Of a stretch of 10,460 bases of DNA, positions 1 through 5,365 are shown piece after piece; position 1 is the first letter of the stretch; each line of letters starts with the position of its first letter. The notes below the pieces were generated by a model, which saw only the letters and a list, made by a program, of their open reading frames with translations, searched no databases and was not told the DNA's origin. The position numbers were made by a program, and so were the translations under genes. Source of the stretch: Flavobacteriales bacterium (GTDB taxonomy: Bacteria; Bacteroidota; Bacteroidia; Flavobacteriales_D; Sanyastnellaceae); assembly GCA_947457285.1 (NCBI GenBank), contig CANGVZ010000043.1, positions 1-10,460 of the forward strand. The letters run 5' to 3'.

Positions 1-312
1 AATGTTGCCTTGGCGTTAGAGGAAAATATGCCAATAACTGCTTATTACATTTCCGCGCTTAACAGCTCCGATTTTGCTTATGAAACTTTAAAATTGGATT
101 ATCGTGGAAAGGTGGAGTATATCACCAAGCCCATTTTAGTAATAACCGCGAAATATGATTTTCCAGTACCTCCAGATCAAGGATTGGAGTTGTATAATAC
201 AGTCCAGTCAACGCAGAAGCATTATTTGGAACTACAAAGATCCACGCATAATATGGAAGAAAGAGACACACATACAAATGCTTTACGGGACTTTGTTAGC
301 CAGTATAGGTAG
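1..312 (+). CDS. Alpha/beta hydrolase, C-terminal end (5' truncated by window)
   Basis: The reading frame is open from base 1 and ends at a TAG at 310-312, leaving 103 visible residues, so the true start lies outside the window. The fragment has the usual C-terminal layout of an alpha/beta hydrolase. A hydrophobic strand (PILVITAKYD) ends in the acid of the triad at about fragment residue 53 and is followed by FPVPP and a helix. The catalytic histidine sits in STHN at about residue 83, followed by a last amphipathic helix. The nucleophile elbow and oxyanion region are off the window, so the substrate (ester, amide, peptide or other) cannot be named. A TTG at 10 and an ATG at 28 are internal codons, not starts, because the family needs about 200 more residues upstream. 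No signal is visible linking it to the toxin-antitoxin operon downstream. Confidence 0.8.
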   Translation, partial: NVALALEENMPITAYYISALNSSDFAYETLKLDYRGKVEYITKPILVITAKYDFPVPPDQGLELYNTVQSTQKHYLELQRSTHNMEERDTHTNALRDFVSQYR

Positions 313-350
313 AGCTGAATGAATAGTATTTGTGATAGGATAAATTCTAT

Positions 351-384
351 TGCTCCCAATGTTGGGGCATTCTTAGGTTTTTTT
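351..384 (+). terminator. Possible rho-independent terminator of the hydrolase gene
   Basis: CCCA (355-358) pairs with TGGG (363-366) around a four-base loop. The stem can be extended by a T-G pair and, past a bulge, by TG/CA. A run of seven T residues follows at 378-384. The T tract starts about nine bases after the stem, farther than in a classical terminator, so this is only a candidate. Confidence 0.25.
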
Positions 385-669
385 GACGAGCGCTTAATCC
401 CAATAAGAAGAAATACTCGGTGATTTGACCTGGGACAAATAGTTATTGTAGTCAGGCACAAACTAATAATACACCGCAATTTGGTTCGACACCAAACACA
501 ATACATATCTCCTCTCAATTAAAGCCGACGTACGAAGGAAGGAAAAACTGGAGGTGGATTCGATGATGGAAGTGGTGGTGTGGATATAAAAAGTTTTCTA
601 GGCTAGGTTTCAGGCGAAATTTCGTATTATACCCAAAAGGGGTGATTTAGTTCATTTTGATAAATAATG
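385..669. other. Non-coding stretch with possible gene remnant
   Basis: No convincing gene was found on either strand. A purine-rich, GG-rich tract lies at about 531-594. Read in the frame starting at 523 it gives a short glycine-rich peptide that includes TGGGFDDGSGGVD and ends at a TAG at 604-606. A different frame just upstream reads FGSTPNTIHISSQLKPTYEG, which resembles the mature start of a secreted protein. The two could be shifted pieces of one decayed gene, but both are short and could be chance. A perfect 10-bp palindrome, CGAAATTTCG, lies at 615-624. No RNA gene was recognised. Confidence 0.35.
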
Positions 670-722
670 TACCTGTTAGGGTTTTTTAATAATAAAATTC
701 TATATTTGTACCCTTAAAGGTA
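670..722 (+). promoter_or_regulatory. Promoter and candidate paired operators of the hipBST-like operon
   Basis: TATATTTG at 701-708 matches the Bacteroidota -7 consensus TAnnTTTG. Transcription would begin near 714, giving a leader of about 15 nt before the ATG at 730. No good TTTG is present near -33. Two related imperfect palindromes flank the -7 element: TACCTGTTAGGGTT at 670-683 and TACCCTTAAAGGTA at 709-722. Both fit TACC-N6-GGT(A/T) and are 39 bp apart, close to four helical turns. The second has 12 of 14 bases symmetric and covers the predicted start site. The layout suits autorepression by the HTH product; E. coli HipB is known to bind TATCC-N8-GGATA, a similar design. Binding here is inferred. 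Confidence 0.55.
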
Positions 723-729
723 TAGTTTA

Positions 730-1161
730 ATGAATGGAATTTCAGCTTTTATACGGTTTCAAAGAAAAAAGCAGGGCCTTACTCAAGAGGAACTTGCCAC
801 AAAAGCTGGTGTGGGCATTCGCTTCATTAGGGAGCTTGAACAAGGAAAGCCAAGCTTGCAATTGGATAAAGTAGAACAGGTCCTTGATTTATTCGGATTT
901 CGACTGACTCCAAGCAAACAAAGAATTGATCCATACGATGTATTTTGGAATTATCTTAATCAAGGTGTAAAAATTACATTGGTCAATCGGTTGACTAAAT
1001 ATGGAATTATCATTCAAGAAGTAATCGATAAAAAGGAAAACAAAATTGTTGCCTGGAAATTTTTACCAAATAGTAATGTGATATTGTACCAAAAAAAACG
1101 TGACGAAAACCTGATAGAAATAATTGCTCACTCTGATATTTCTGCAATCGATAATCAATAG
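730..1161 (+). CDS. HipB-like XRE antitoxin/repressor with extra C-terminal domain
   Basis: This 143-aa protein is the first gene of a HipBST-type operon and probably its DNA-binding autorepressor. Residues about 4-60 form an XRE/Cro helix-turn-helix of the HipB (y4mF) type, with LTQEELATKAGVG as the first part of the motif and FIRELEQGK as the recognition region and its follow-on turn. Stand-alone proteins of this type often end near residue 70, but here about 75 further residues follow. A helix (DPYDVFWNYLNQ, 67-78) precedes a beta-rich stretch with VKITLVNRLTKYG at 80-92 and ends in IIAHSDISAI. This order and spacing resemble an Hfq/Sm fold, discussed as a finding. The ATG at 730 is preceded by TAAAGG, a weak Shine-Dalgarno-like sequence that lies inside the candidate operator. 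Eleven bases separate it from the next gene. The DNA-binding role is confident; the role of the C-terminal domain is unknown. Confidence 0.85.
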   Translation: MNGISAFIRFQRKKQGLTQEELATKAGVGIRFIRELEQGKPSLQLDKVEQVLDLFGFRLTPSKQRIDPYDVFWNYLNQGVKITLVNRLTKYGIIIQEVIDKKENKIVAWKFLPNSNVILYQKKRDENLIEIIAHSDISAIDNQ

Positions 1162-1172
1162 ACAGTACAATT

Positions 1173-1493
1173 ATGAAGAAAGGATGGGTTTATAAAAAAG
1201 ACAAATTGGTCGGCGTGATTTGGGAGGATGAAGAGGGCTATTCTTTTCTATATGACTCAGCATACTTGTCAAATCCAATCTACAATGAGGTGAGTAAAAC
1301 ATTGCCTTTACGTAAAGAGGTTTTTACGTCAACTGAGATGTTGCCGTTCTTTGACGGGCTAATCCCAGAGGGCTGGTTATTGCAAATAGCCGTCGAGAAT
1401 TGGAAGCTTGATCCAAGAAACAGAATGGAGCTTCTGCTTGCTTTATGCAAAGATTGTATCGGAGATATTGCCATTTTTCAAAATCCAAAGTAA
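1173..1493 (+). CDS. HipS-like antitoxin (stand-alone HipA N-terminal domain)
   Basis: This 106-aa protein corresponds to the N-terminal subdomain 1 of full-length HipA, here encoded as a separate gene. In the E. coli O127 HipBST system such a protein, HipS, is the antitoxin that binds and inhibits the kinase HipT. Visible hallmarks are the start GWVYKKDKLVGVIWED, a LPLR segment at 44-47, and the FFDGLIPEGW signature at 59-68 of HipA N-terminal domains. Trp68 probably corresponds to the HipS tryptophan reported to block the kinase active site; this is an alignment by eye. The protein ends in GDIAIF, where full-length HipA would continue. Its TAA overlaps the next ATG in TAATG (1491-1495), so translation of antitoxin and toxin is probably coupled. 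There is no signal peptide, so it is cytoplasmic. No clear ribosome binding site precedes the ATG. Confidence 0.88.
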   Translation: MKKGWVYKKDKLVGVIWEDEEGYSFLYDSAYLSNPIYNEVSKTLPLRKEVFTSTEMLPFFDGLIPEGWLLQIAVENWKLDPRNRMELLLALCKDCIGDIAIFQNPK

Positions 1494-2431
1494 TGAAGTG
1501 TTTAGTTTGCTATAAAAAGCTCGCATCAGAGGAAACGGACTATCACGTAAAATGCCTGTCTAAAGTTTTGGGTTTAGAAAAAATGCCGCAATTGGATATC
1601 GATGAACAAAAATTAAGTGATTACGCTAGGAAGATGATTGGTGCAAACAAAGCCATAACTGGTGTGCAGCCAAAGCTGAGTTTGTGGTTAGAGCAATCAA
1701 AAAGAAGTTTACGATTTACTATTGTAGACGACAAGAGTAATTTCATCATCAAACCCCAAAGTGAAACCTATCTTTCCTTACCTGAGGATGAAGACTTGTG
1801 TATGCATTTGGCGCATGAACTTGGGATTGAAGTAGCAGTGCATAGTTTGATAAGATTAAGGAGCGGAAAACTTGCGTACATTACAAAGCGATTCGACAGA
1901 GATAAAACAGAGAAAATTTCTTGCGAAGATCTTTGTCAACTCTCAGAATCACTCACAGAGCATAAATACAGAGGGAGCTATGAAAAAGTGGGTAAAATAA
2001 TCAGACAGTATTCAACCCAAGAGGGATTAGATGCTTTGCACTTTTTTCAAATGGTTTTATTTAGTTTCATTTCTGGTAATGCTGATATGCATCTAAAGAA
2101 CTTTTCTATGGTAGAGAAGATGGATGGTGGATTTTGTCTTAGTCCAGCTTACGATTTAGTAAGTACGCGCCTTGTGATTATAGGAGAAACGGAGCAGATG
2201 AGTTTGAATTTAAACGGAAAAAAGAATAGAATTTCTCGAAAGGACTTTGATGCCTTTGGATCGAATTTACAATTGACAGAAAAGCAAATTCAAAACTGCT
2301 ATGCCTCATTCATTGAAAGAATAGATAAACTAATTTGGTGGATCGATCATTCATTTCTTCCAACCAAGCACAAAAAAGACTTCAAGAAATTGATTAAAGA
2401 AAGGTTAGAGCTTTTTAGGGATCGAAACTAA
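1493..2431 (+). CDS. HipT-like HipA-family serine/threonine kinase toxin
   Basis: This 312-aa protein is a short HipA-fold kinase lacking the N-terminal subdomain, which the preceding gene supplies. HipA and HipT kinases phosphorylate aminoacyl-tRNA synthetases (GltX for HipA, TrpS for E. coli HipT) and arrest growth; the target here is unknown. A small Cys/His knuckle opens the protein (Cys3, Cys6, His18, Cys21). The glycine-rich loop is AITGVQPK at 54-61. Lys87 in FIIKP is the ATP-binding lysine. GNADMHLKNFS at 195-205 is the catalytic loop, with Asp198 and Asn203 matching HipA Asp309 and Asn314. PAYD at 218-221 supplies the metal-binding aspartate. All key residues are present, so it should be active. 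The start at 1493 is preferred over an in-frame ATG at 1445 because it gives the TAATG overlap and begins at the Cys knuckle. A fused single-chain HipA is excluded by the stop at 1491-1493. Confidence 0.9.
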   Translation: MKCLVCYKKLASEETDYHVKCLSKVLGLEKMPQLDIDEQKLSDYARKMIGANKAITGVQPKLSLWLEQSKRSLRFTIVDDKSNFIIKPQSETYLSLPEDEDLCMHLAHELGIEVAVHSLIRLRSGKLAYITKRFDRDKTEKISCEDLCQLSESLTEHKYRGSYEKVGKIIRQYSTQEGLDALHFFQMVLFSFISGNADMHLKNFSMVEKMDGGFCLSPAYDLVSTRLVIIGETEQMSLNLNGKKNRISRKDFDAFGSNLQLTEKQIQNCYASFIERIDKLIWWIDHSFLPTKHKKDFKKLIKERLELFRDRN

Positions 2432-2448
2432 AATCCCCACCCCACCTC

Positions 2449-2955
2449 TCACTGTGTAATCAACTGACCCTCTCTATTAATAAAAGTCTTCTTCCCATTT
2501 AATGTCACCTCTGCGAGGTTGCGATCAAACTCACCGAAATAGCCGATGGCATCGTAAATTGGTGGTACTATTTCTTGACCTTCATCATCGATAAATCCGA
2601 ACTTTCCATTCAACTCAACCAATGCCCAATCGCATTTATACTCGTTGAAATATCCAATTTTATCGTATTGTGGTTTAACTACGCATTGGCCTTCATCATC
2701 GATAAATCCAAGTTTATTATCAAGTTCTACAAGCGCCCATTTCTTCTGAATCTCACCGAAATAGCCGATCTTATCAAACTCGGGTTTAACAATCACCTGC
2801 CCTTCTTTGTTGATGAAGCCCAACTTGCCTTCATCTTCTACAAGCGCCCATTCGTCTTGGTATTCTCCGAAATAACCAATCTTGTCAAAAACAGTTTGTG
2901 TGAAGGATGCCTTTGCTGCAAGCGCAAACATTGCGATGAGGAGTAATTGTTTCAT
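2449..2955 (-). CDS. Secreted WG-repeat protein
   Basis: This 168-aa protein begins with a signal peptide (MKQLLLIAMFALAAKASFTQ, cleavage probably after about residue 18-20). It is otherwise built from four WG-type (KWG/beta-rich) repeats with a 37-residue period at about 23-59, 60-96, 97-133 and 134-168. Each unit reads roughly (F/Y)DKIGYFGE...WALVE...G(K/F)GFI..EGQ.(I/V)..P. The last unit is the most diverged: it lacks the tryptophan (NLAEV replaces WALVE) and the second glycine (KKTFI). WG-repeat proteins form small beta-repeat scaffolds whose partner is usually unknown, and none can be named here. No T9SS sorting domain or lipobox is seen, so a periplasmic location is the simplest guess. 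It is convergent with the hipT-like gene, with only 17 bp between them. It lies downstream of the Asp-box gene on the same strand but has its own promoter. Confidence 0.85.
   Translation of the reverse strand: MKQLLLIAMFALAAKASFTQTVFDKIGYFGEYQDEWALVEDEGKLGFINKEGQVIVKPEFDKIGYFGEIQKKWALVELDNKLGFIDDEGQCVVKPQYDKIGYFNEYKCDWALVELNGKFGFIDDEGQEIVPPIYDAIGYFGEFDRNLAEVTLNGKKTFINREGQLITQ
2579..2709 (-). repeat. 111-bp tandem repeats within the WG-repeat gene
   Basis: The protein repeats are also conserved in DNA. A 20-base identical segment occurs at 2579-2598 and again at 2690-2709, exactly 111 bp apart, which is 37 codons. Shorter shared words such as AAGCGCCCAT and GAAATAGCCGAT recur through 2449-2890. 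In-frame gain or loss of units by recombination is therefore possible. Confidence 0.75.
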
Positions 2956-2976
2956 TGAATTTAAGATTTAATGAAA

Positions 2977-2984
2977 CAAATATA
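2977..2984 (-). promoter_or_regulatory. -7 promoter element of the WG-repeat gene
   Basis: On the minus strand TATATTTG matches TAnnTTTG exactly. It ends 21 nt upstream of the ATG at 2955, so the leader would be about 15 nt, as for the hipB-like gene. The -33 region is not a clear TTTG and lies against the heptamer array at 3000-3038. Confidence 0.5.
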
Positions 2985-2999
2985 ATTAAAAGTCACGAA

Positions 3000-3038
3000 A
3001 ATTCGAAATTCGGAATTCAGAATTCAGAATTGCGAATT
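3000..3038 (-). repeat. Heptamer array AATTCNG forming a long hairpin after the stop codon
   Basis: Five consecutive 7-mers are present: AATTCGA, AATTCGG, AATTCAG, AATTCAG and AATTGCG, followed by AATT. Because the units are self-complementary, the array folds back on itself. Bases 3001-3005 pair with 3033-3037, 3007-3011 with 3027-3031, and 3013-3017 with 3021-3025. Only two single mismatches (3006/3032 and 3012/3026) interrupt the stem, and the loop is three bases. In the minus-strand message it begins directly after the stop codon of the Asp-box gene (3038-3040), so it may act as a terminator or 3' mRNA stabiliser. The T-rich tail beyond it (TTTCGTGACTTTT) is broken, so termination is uncertain. 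Confidence 0.65.
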
Positions 3039-5185
3039 TACTCCTTCACCATCCCACGACTTGTACTAACTCCATTCTCTCCCTGCAATACCACTTGATA
3101 CAAACCTTGCGGTAAGGCGTCGATGCTGATGCGTTGTTGAAGGTTGTTGAGCGTTCCTGTTTGCACTAAGGCTCCCGTGGAGCTGATGATGTGATAGCGT
3201 GTCGCACTATTGTCTTCTCGTGCTATAGTGATTTCGTTGTTCGCTGGATTGGGATAAAGTGTCCAATTCAAATCAGATTTTATTTCACTTAATCCCACAC
3301 CTCCATTATTTGCCCAAACGCCGCCGCCGTTGGTGCTCACAACAAAATTGTCAAGACCACTTCCATTGAACATTGTGATATCATGCGGCAAGACTCCTAA
3401 TTCTGGCGCTGCCGTCCAATCACCATTTTGATTTAAAGTATAAATGTAACGCGGATTAACAACAGTGTCATCAAGCGGTACGTTTTGACAAACTATGGTA
3501 TTGCCAACGTTTGTCATCGCTACTGGATTTATCTTGCCATCAGCGTGTGTTGGGAATGCACCATTCACTTGCGTCCATGTAAGTCCTCCATCGGTGCTTT
3601 CGTGAATGCGCTTGCCCGACCAATGATTTTCAATAGCTACAATGCGATTGTCCCAACCACTGAAATTGGTCAGATTAAATCCGGGTTGAATGAATGTCCA
3701 TGTTTGTCCATTGTCATTGGAAATCGCATGTCCTGAGTTGGTAGAAAGAATGAGTCTAGATCCCACGCGGTGTAATACGTTCACAGCGTACGATGAAGGC
3801 AATGTACTTCCGGGTGCTGCACTGATGGTGGCTTGTTGCCAGGTCGCTCCATCATCATTACTGTAGTAATATGAAATCACAAACCATTGACTTGCGATAA
3901 CGATTTGTGGATTGAAGCTGTAGAAAATCGCTGGACTAGTACCGTTGAAGGGAGTGTTATCTAGCACATTCCAAGTGGCACCTCCATCGGATGTATAGAT
4001 CACTCCGGGAGCGTTGTTTACGATAGAGTGAGATAGATAAAGTGTGTTGCCATCGATGGTTGCATAGGTTAAACTGCCCCACGCTGCTGCGCTTGAAGGT
4101 AACGCAACGCTGCTCCATGACTGTCCGTTATTGGATGATACAGAAATGTTGTTTCCCGATGCGGCGTAGATATAATCTTGTCCTTGAAGCACCCAACCTA
4201 CGTTGCCTCCAATAATGGGCGGCGCAAAGGTAGTTCCACTGCTGATGTCATAACAACGAGGACCTGCATTGGTAGCGATCCACAGTTTGTCGCCCACAAT
4301 ATCGAAGGTTGCGCCGTAGCCTGGTTGTTGCACAGCGAGATATTGTTCCCAAGTTGTACCGTCATCTAAACTTCTAAAGAGCCCATTATAGCAATAAGCA
4401 TAGAATACTCCGTCAATGTATTCCATATCGCTGATAATGGAAAGTGGCGCTGATACACCTACCCAAGTATTGCCATTGTCTGTTGTGTATTTTAATGCTT
4501 GATTTCCCGCAGAAGAGGTGCCAGCATAAGTGCGGTCTCCTATTTGAACAAAATCTCTCGCACTAATTCCAAATCCAATGTGCGGATCGGTTGCGCACTC
4601 TGTCCATGTAGCACCATTGTCGTCTGAGTAACCTGTGTAGTTATATGCGCCTACCCACAATCTTCCATTTACATTCGCGAGTCCTTCACCGCTTCCTGGG
4701 GTTAGTGTAGCGTAAGATTGCCATGTGAGCCCAAGATCGTTAGAGTAGCGATATAGATTGGTTCCCCAAATGATGAAGGTATCATCTTTTACAATTCCTC
4801 CAGTCACAACTGCTGCAGGAAATCCTGAGATGTCTGGCGTTCCTGTCCATGATGATGTCCACGTATTGCCCATGTCTGTAGAGCGATAAATACGATCAGC
4901 TTGGTTGGTAGCACAAACGAAGACATCACCAATACGCAAAACAAGTCTGGGGTCAATACCGGTGTTCGTATCATTGAAACTTTCGTCAATGTCAACTTCA
5001 GTAAATGAGTCCCCGGCGTCGGTCGATTTATAAAATCTAGAATTTTGAGCAACAAAAACAATATCCTCATCTGCATATACGCAATAGGAAATGCCCATTG
5101 CCAGTGGTCCGTTCGTTTGTGTGAGTTGCGCGCTTAGTGTCTGACAGAGCACGATGGCGATAAGTGAGGTTAATACTCTTTTCAT
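3038..5185 (-). CDS. T9SS type A secreted protein with Asp-box (BNR) beta-propeller repeats
   Basis: This 715-aa protein has a signal peptide (MKRVLTSLIAIVLCQTLSAQ, cleavage near residue 20). Eleven Asp-box motifs of the form S-x-D-x-G-x-T-W start at about residues 54, 102, 148, 187, 234, 272, 350, 398, 442, 489 and 530, for example STDMGNTW and SDGGATW. Such boxes lie on beta-hairpins of sialidase-, sortilin- or photosystem-assembly-like propellers. They are structural and do not show sialidase activity, and no sialidase arginine triad or FRIP motif was seen. Residues about 640-715 form a T9SS type A sorting domain, with LYPNPANNEITI, LPQGLYQVVL and a basic C-terminal tail. The protein should therefore cross the outer membrane by the Por secretion system. 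The 3' end abuts the heptamer hairpin. It is divergent from the LytS operon and shares its regulatory region. The function is unknown; adhesion or carbohydrate binding are possibilities. Confidence 0.88.
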   Translation of the reverse strand: MKRVLTSLIAIVLCQTLSAQLTQTNGPLAMGISYCVYADEDIVFVAQNSRFYKSTDAGDSFTEVDIDESFNDTNTGIDPRLVLRIGDVFVCATNQADRIYRSTDMGNTWTSSWTGTPDISGFPAAVVTGGIVKDDTFIIWGTNLYRYSNDLGLTWQSYATLTPGSGEGLANVNGRLWVGAYNYTGYSDDNGATWTECATDPHIGFGISARDFVQIGDRTYAGTSSAGNQALKYTTDNGNTWVGVSAPLSIISDMEYIDGVFYAYCYNGLFRSLDDGTTWEQYLAVQQPGYGATFDIVGDKLWIATNAGPRCYDISSGTTFAPPIIGGNVGWVLQGQDYIYAASGNNISVSSNNGQSWSSVALPSSAAAWGSLTYATIDGNTLYLSHSIVNNAPGVIYTSDGGATWNVLDNTPFNGTSPAIFYSFNPQIVIASQWFVISYYYSNDDGATWQQATISAAPGSTLPSSYAVNVLHRVGSRLILSTNSGHAISNDNGQTWTFIQPGFNLTNFSGWDNRIVAIENHWSGKRIHESTDGGLTWTQVNGAFPTHADGKINPVAMTNVGNTIVCQNVPLDDTVVNPRYIYTLNQNGDWTAAPELGVLPHDITMFNGSGLDNFVVSTNGGGVWANNGGVGLSEIKSDLNWTLYPNPANNEITIAREDNSATRYHIISSTGALVQTGTLNNLQQRISIDALPQGLYQVVLQGENGVSTSRGMVKE

Positions 5186-5210
5186 GACTTTGATTTTTTA
5201 CAAAAGTCAT
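5184..5210 (-). promoter_or_regulatory. Candidate promoter and inverted repeat at the start of the Asp-box gene
   Basis: On the minus strand GACTTTTG (complement of 5201-5208) matches TAnnTTTG at all fixed positions except the first. It lies 15 nt upstream of the ATG at 5185. A perfect 8-bp inverted repeat, ATGACTTT at 5184-5191 and AAAGTCAT at 5203-5210, covers both the -7 element and the first bases of the start codon. It could be an operator or chance. Confidence 0.35.
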
Positions 5211-5230
5211 TTTTGAGGTAATTCATTTCA

Positions 5231-5246
5231 TACGGTATTTACCGTA
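5231..5246. promoter_or_regulatory. Perfect 16-bp palindrome in the divergent intergenic region
   Basis: TACGGTATTTACCGTA consists of two perfect 7-base arms around a TT centre. It lies 46-61 bp upstream of the Asp-box gene ATG, near or just upstream of that gene's -33 region, and about 100 bp upstream of the LytS promoter. Each arm carries ACCGTA. The right arm with its flank (ACCGTAAAT, 5241-5249) fits the LytTR half-site pattern (T/A)(A/C)(C/A)GTTN(A/G)(T/G) except at one base. A regulator binding as a dimer is expected; the adjacent LytTR protein is a candidate by position only. Confidence 0.6.
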
Positions 5247-5282
5247 AATGTTGTATTATAAGCTTTTTTCATAACTTAATAC

Positions 5283-5306
5283 GCGTTCGTCATGCTCTAT
5301 CGTCAT
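5283..5306 (+). promoter_or_regulatory. Direct repeat resembling a LytTR-family binding site
   Basis: TCGTCAT occurs at 5287-5293 and at 5300-5306, a 13-bp period. The first copy is part of GCGTTCGTC (5283-5291), which differs at one base from CCGTTCGTC, the site of the Pseudomonas LytTR regulator AlgR. The repeat lies about 50-75 bp upstream of the predicted start of the LytS operon, a position usual for an activator. The match is short and cross-phylum, so support is weak. Confidence 0.3.
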
Positions 5307-5343
5307 TTATCATAATTCTTTCTTTTTCAGTGTCAAAGGGATT

Positions 5344-5351
5344 TAGATTTG
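5344..5351 (+). promoter_or_regulatory. -7 promoter element of the LytS/LytTR operon
   Basis: TAGATTTG is an exact TAnnTTTG match ending 14 nt before the ATG at 5366. Transcription would begin near 5357, giving a very short leader. Because this element lies inside the 5' extension that would begin at the GTG at 5330, it argues that the extension is not translated from this promoter. Confidence 0.45.
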
Positions 5352-5365
5352 TGAAAAATTACAAC

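Noticed and set aside
222..518. Minus-strand open frame of 98 codons
   Set aside because: It overlaps the hydrolase 3' end, has no recognisable domain, and its Cys-rich, irregular sequence looks like an antisense shadow.
615..624. 10-bp palindrome CGAAATTTCG upstream of the hipB-like gene
   Set aside because: Short, AT-rich and about 80 bp from the promoter, with no second copy seen nearby; it is likely chance.
1445..1492. Upstream in-frame start for the HipT-like kinase
   Set aside because: It would add 16 residues (start MQRLYRRYCHF) overlapping the HipS-like gene out of frame. The ATG at 1493 fits the TAATG coupling and the Cys-knuckle start.
2449..2890. Regular repeats that could suggest a CRISPR array
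   Set aside because: The 111-bp period is a whole number of codons, there are no distinct spacers, and the repeats encode WG units.
2575..2946. Plus-strand open frame of 123 codons opposite the WG-repeat gene
   Set aside because: Its repetitive composition mirrors the WG repeats on the other strand, which have a signal peptide and a promoter; it is a shadow.
3038..5185. Sialidase or glycosidase function for the Asp-box protein
   Set aside because: Asp boxes are structural; no catalytic arginine triad, Tyr/Glu pair or FRIP motif was identified.
5330..5365. GTG start giving a 12-residue longer sensor kinase
   Set aside because: The exact -7 element TAGATTTG lies within this stretch, and the protein from 5366 begins as typical LytS relatives do.
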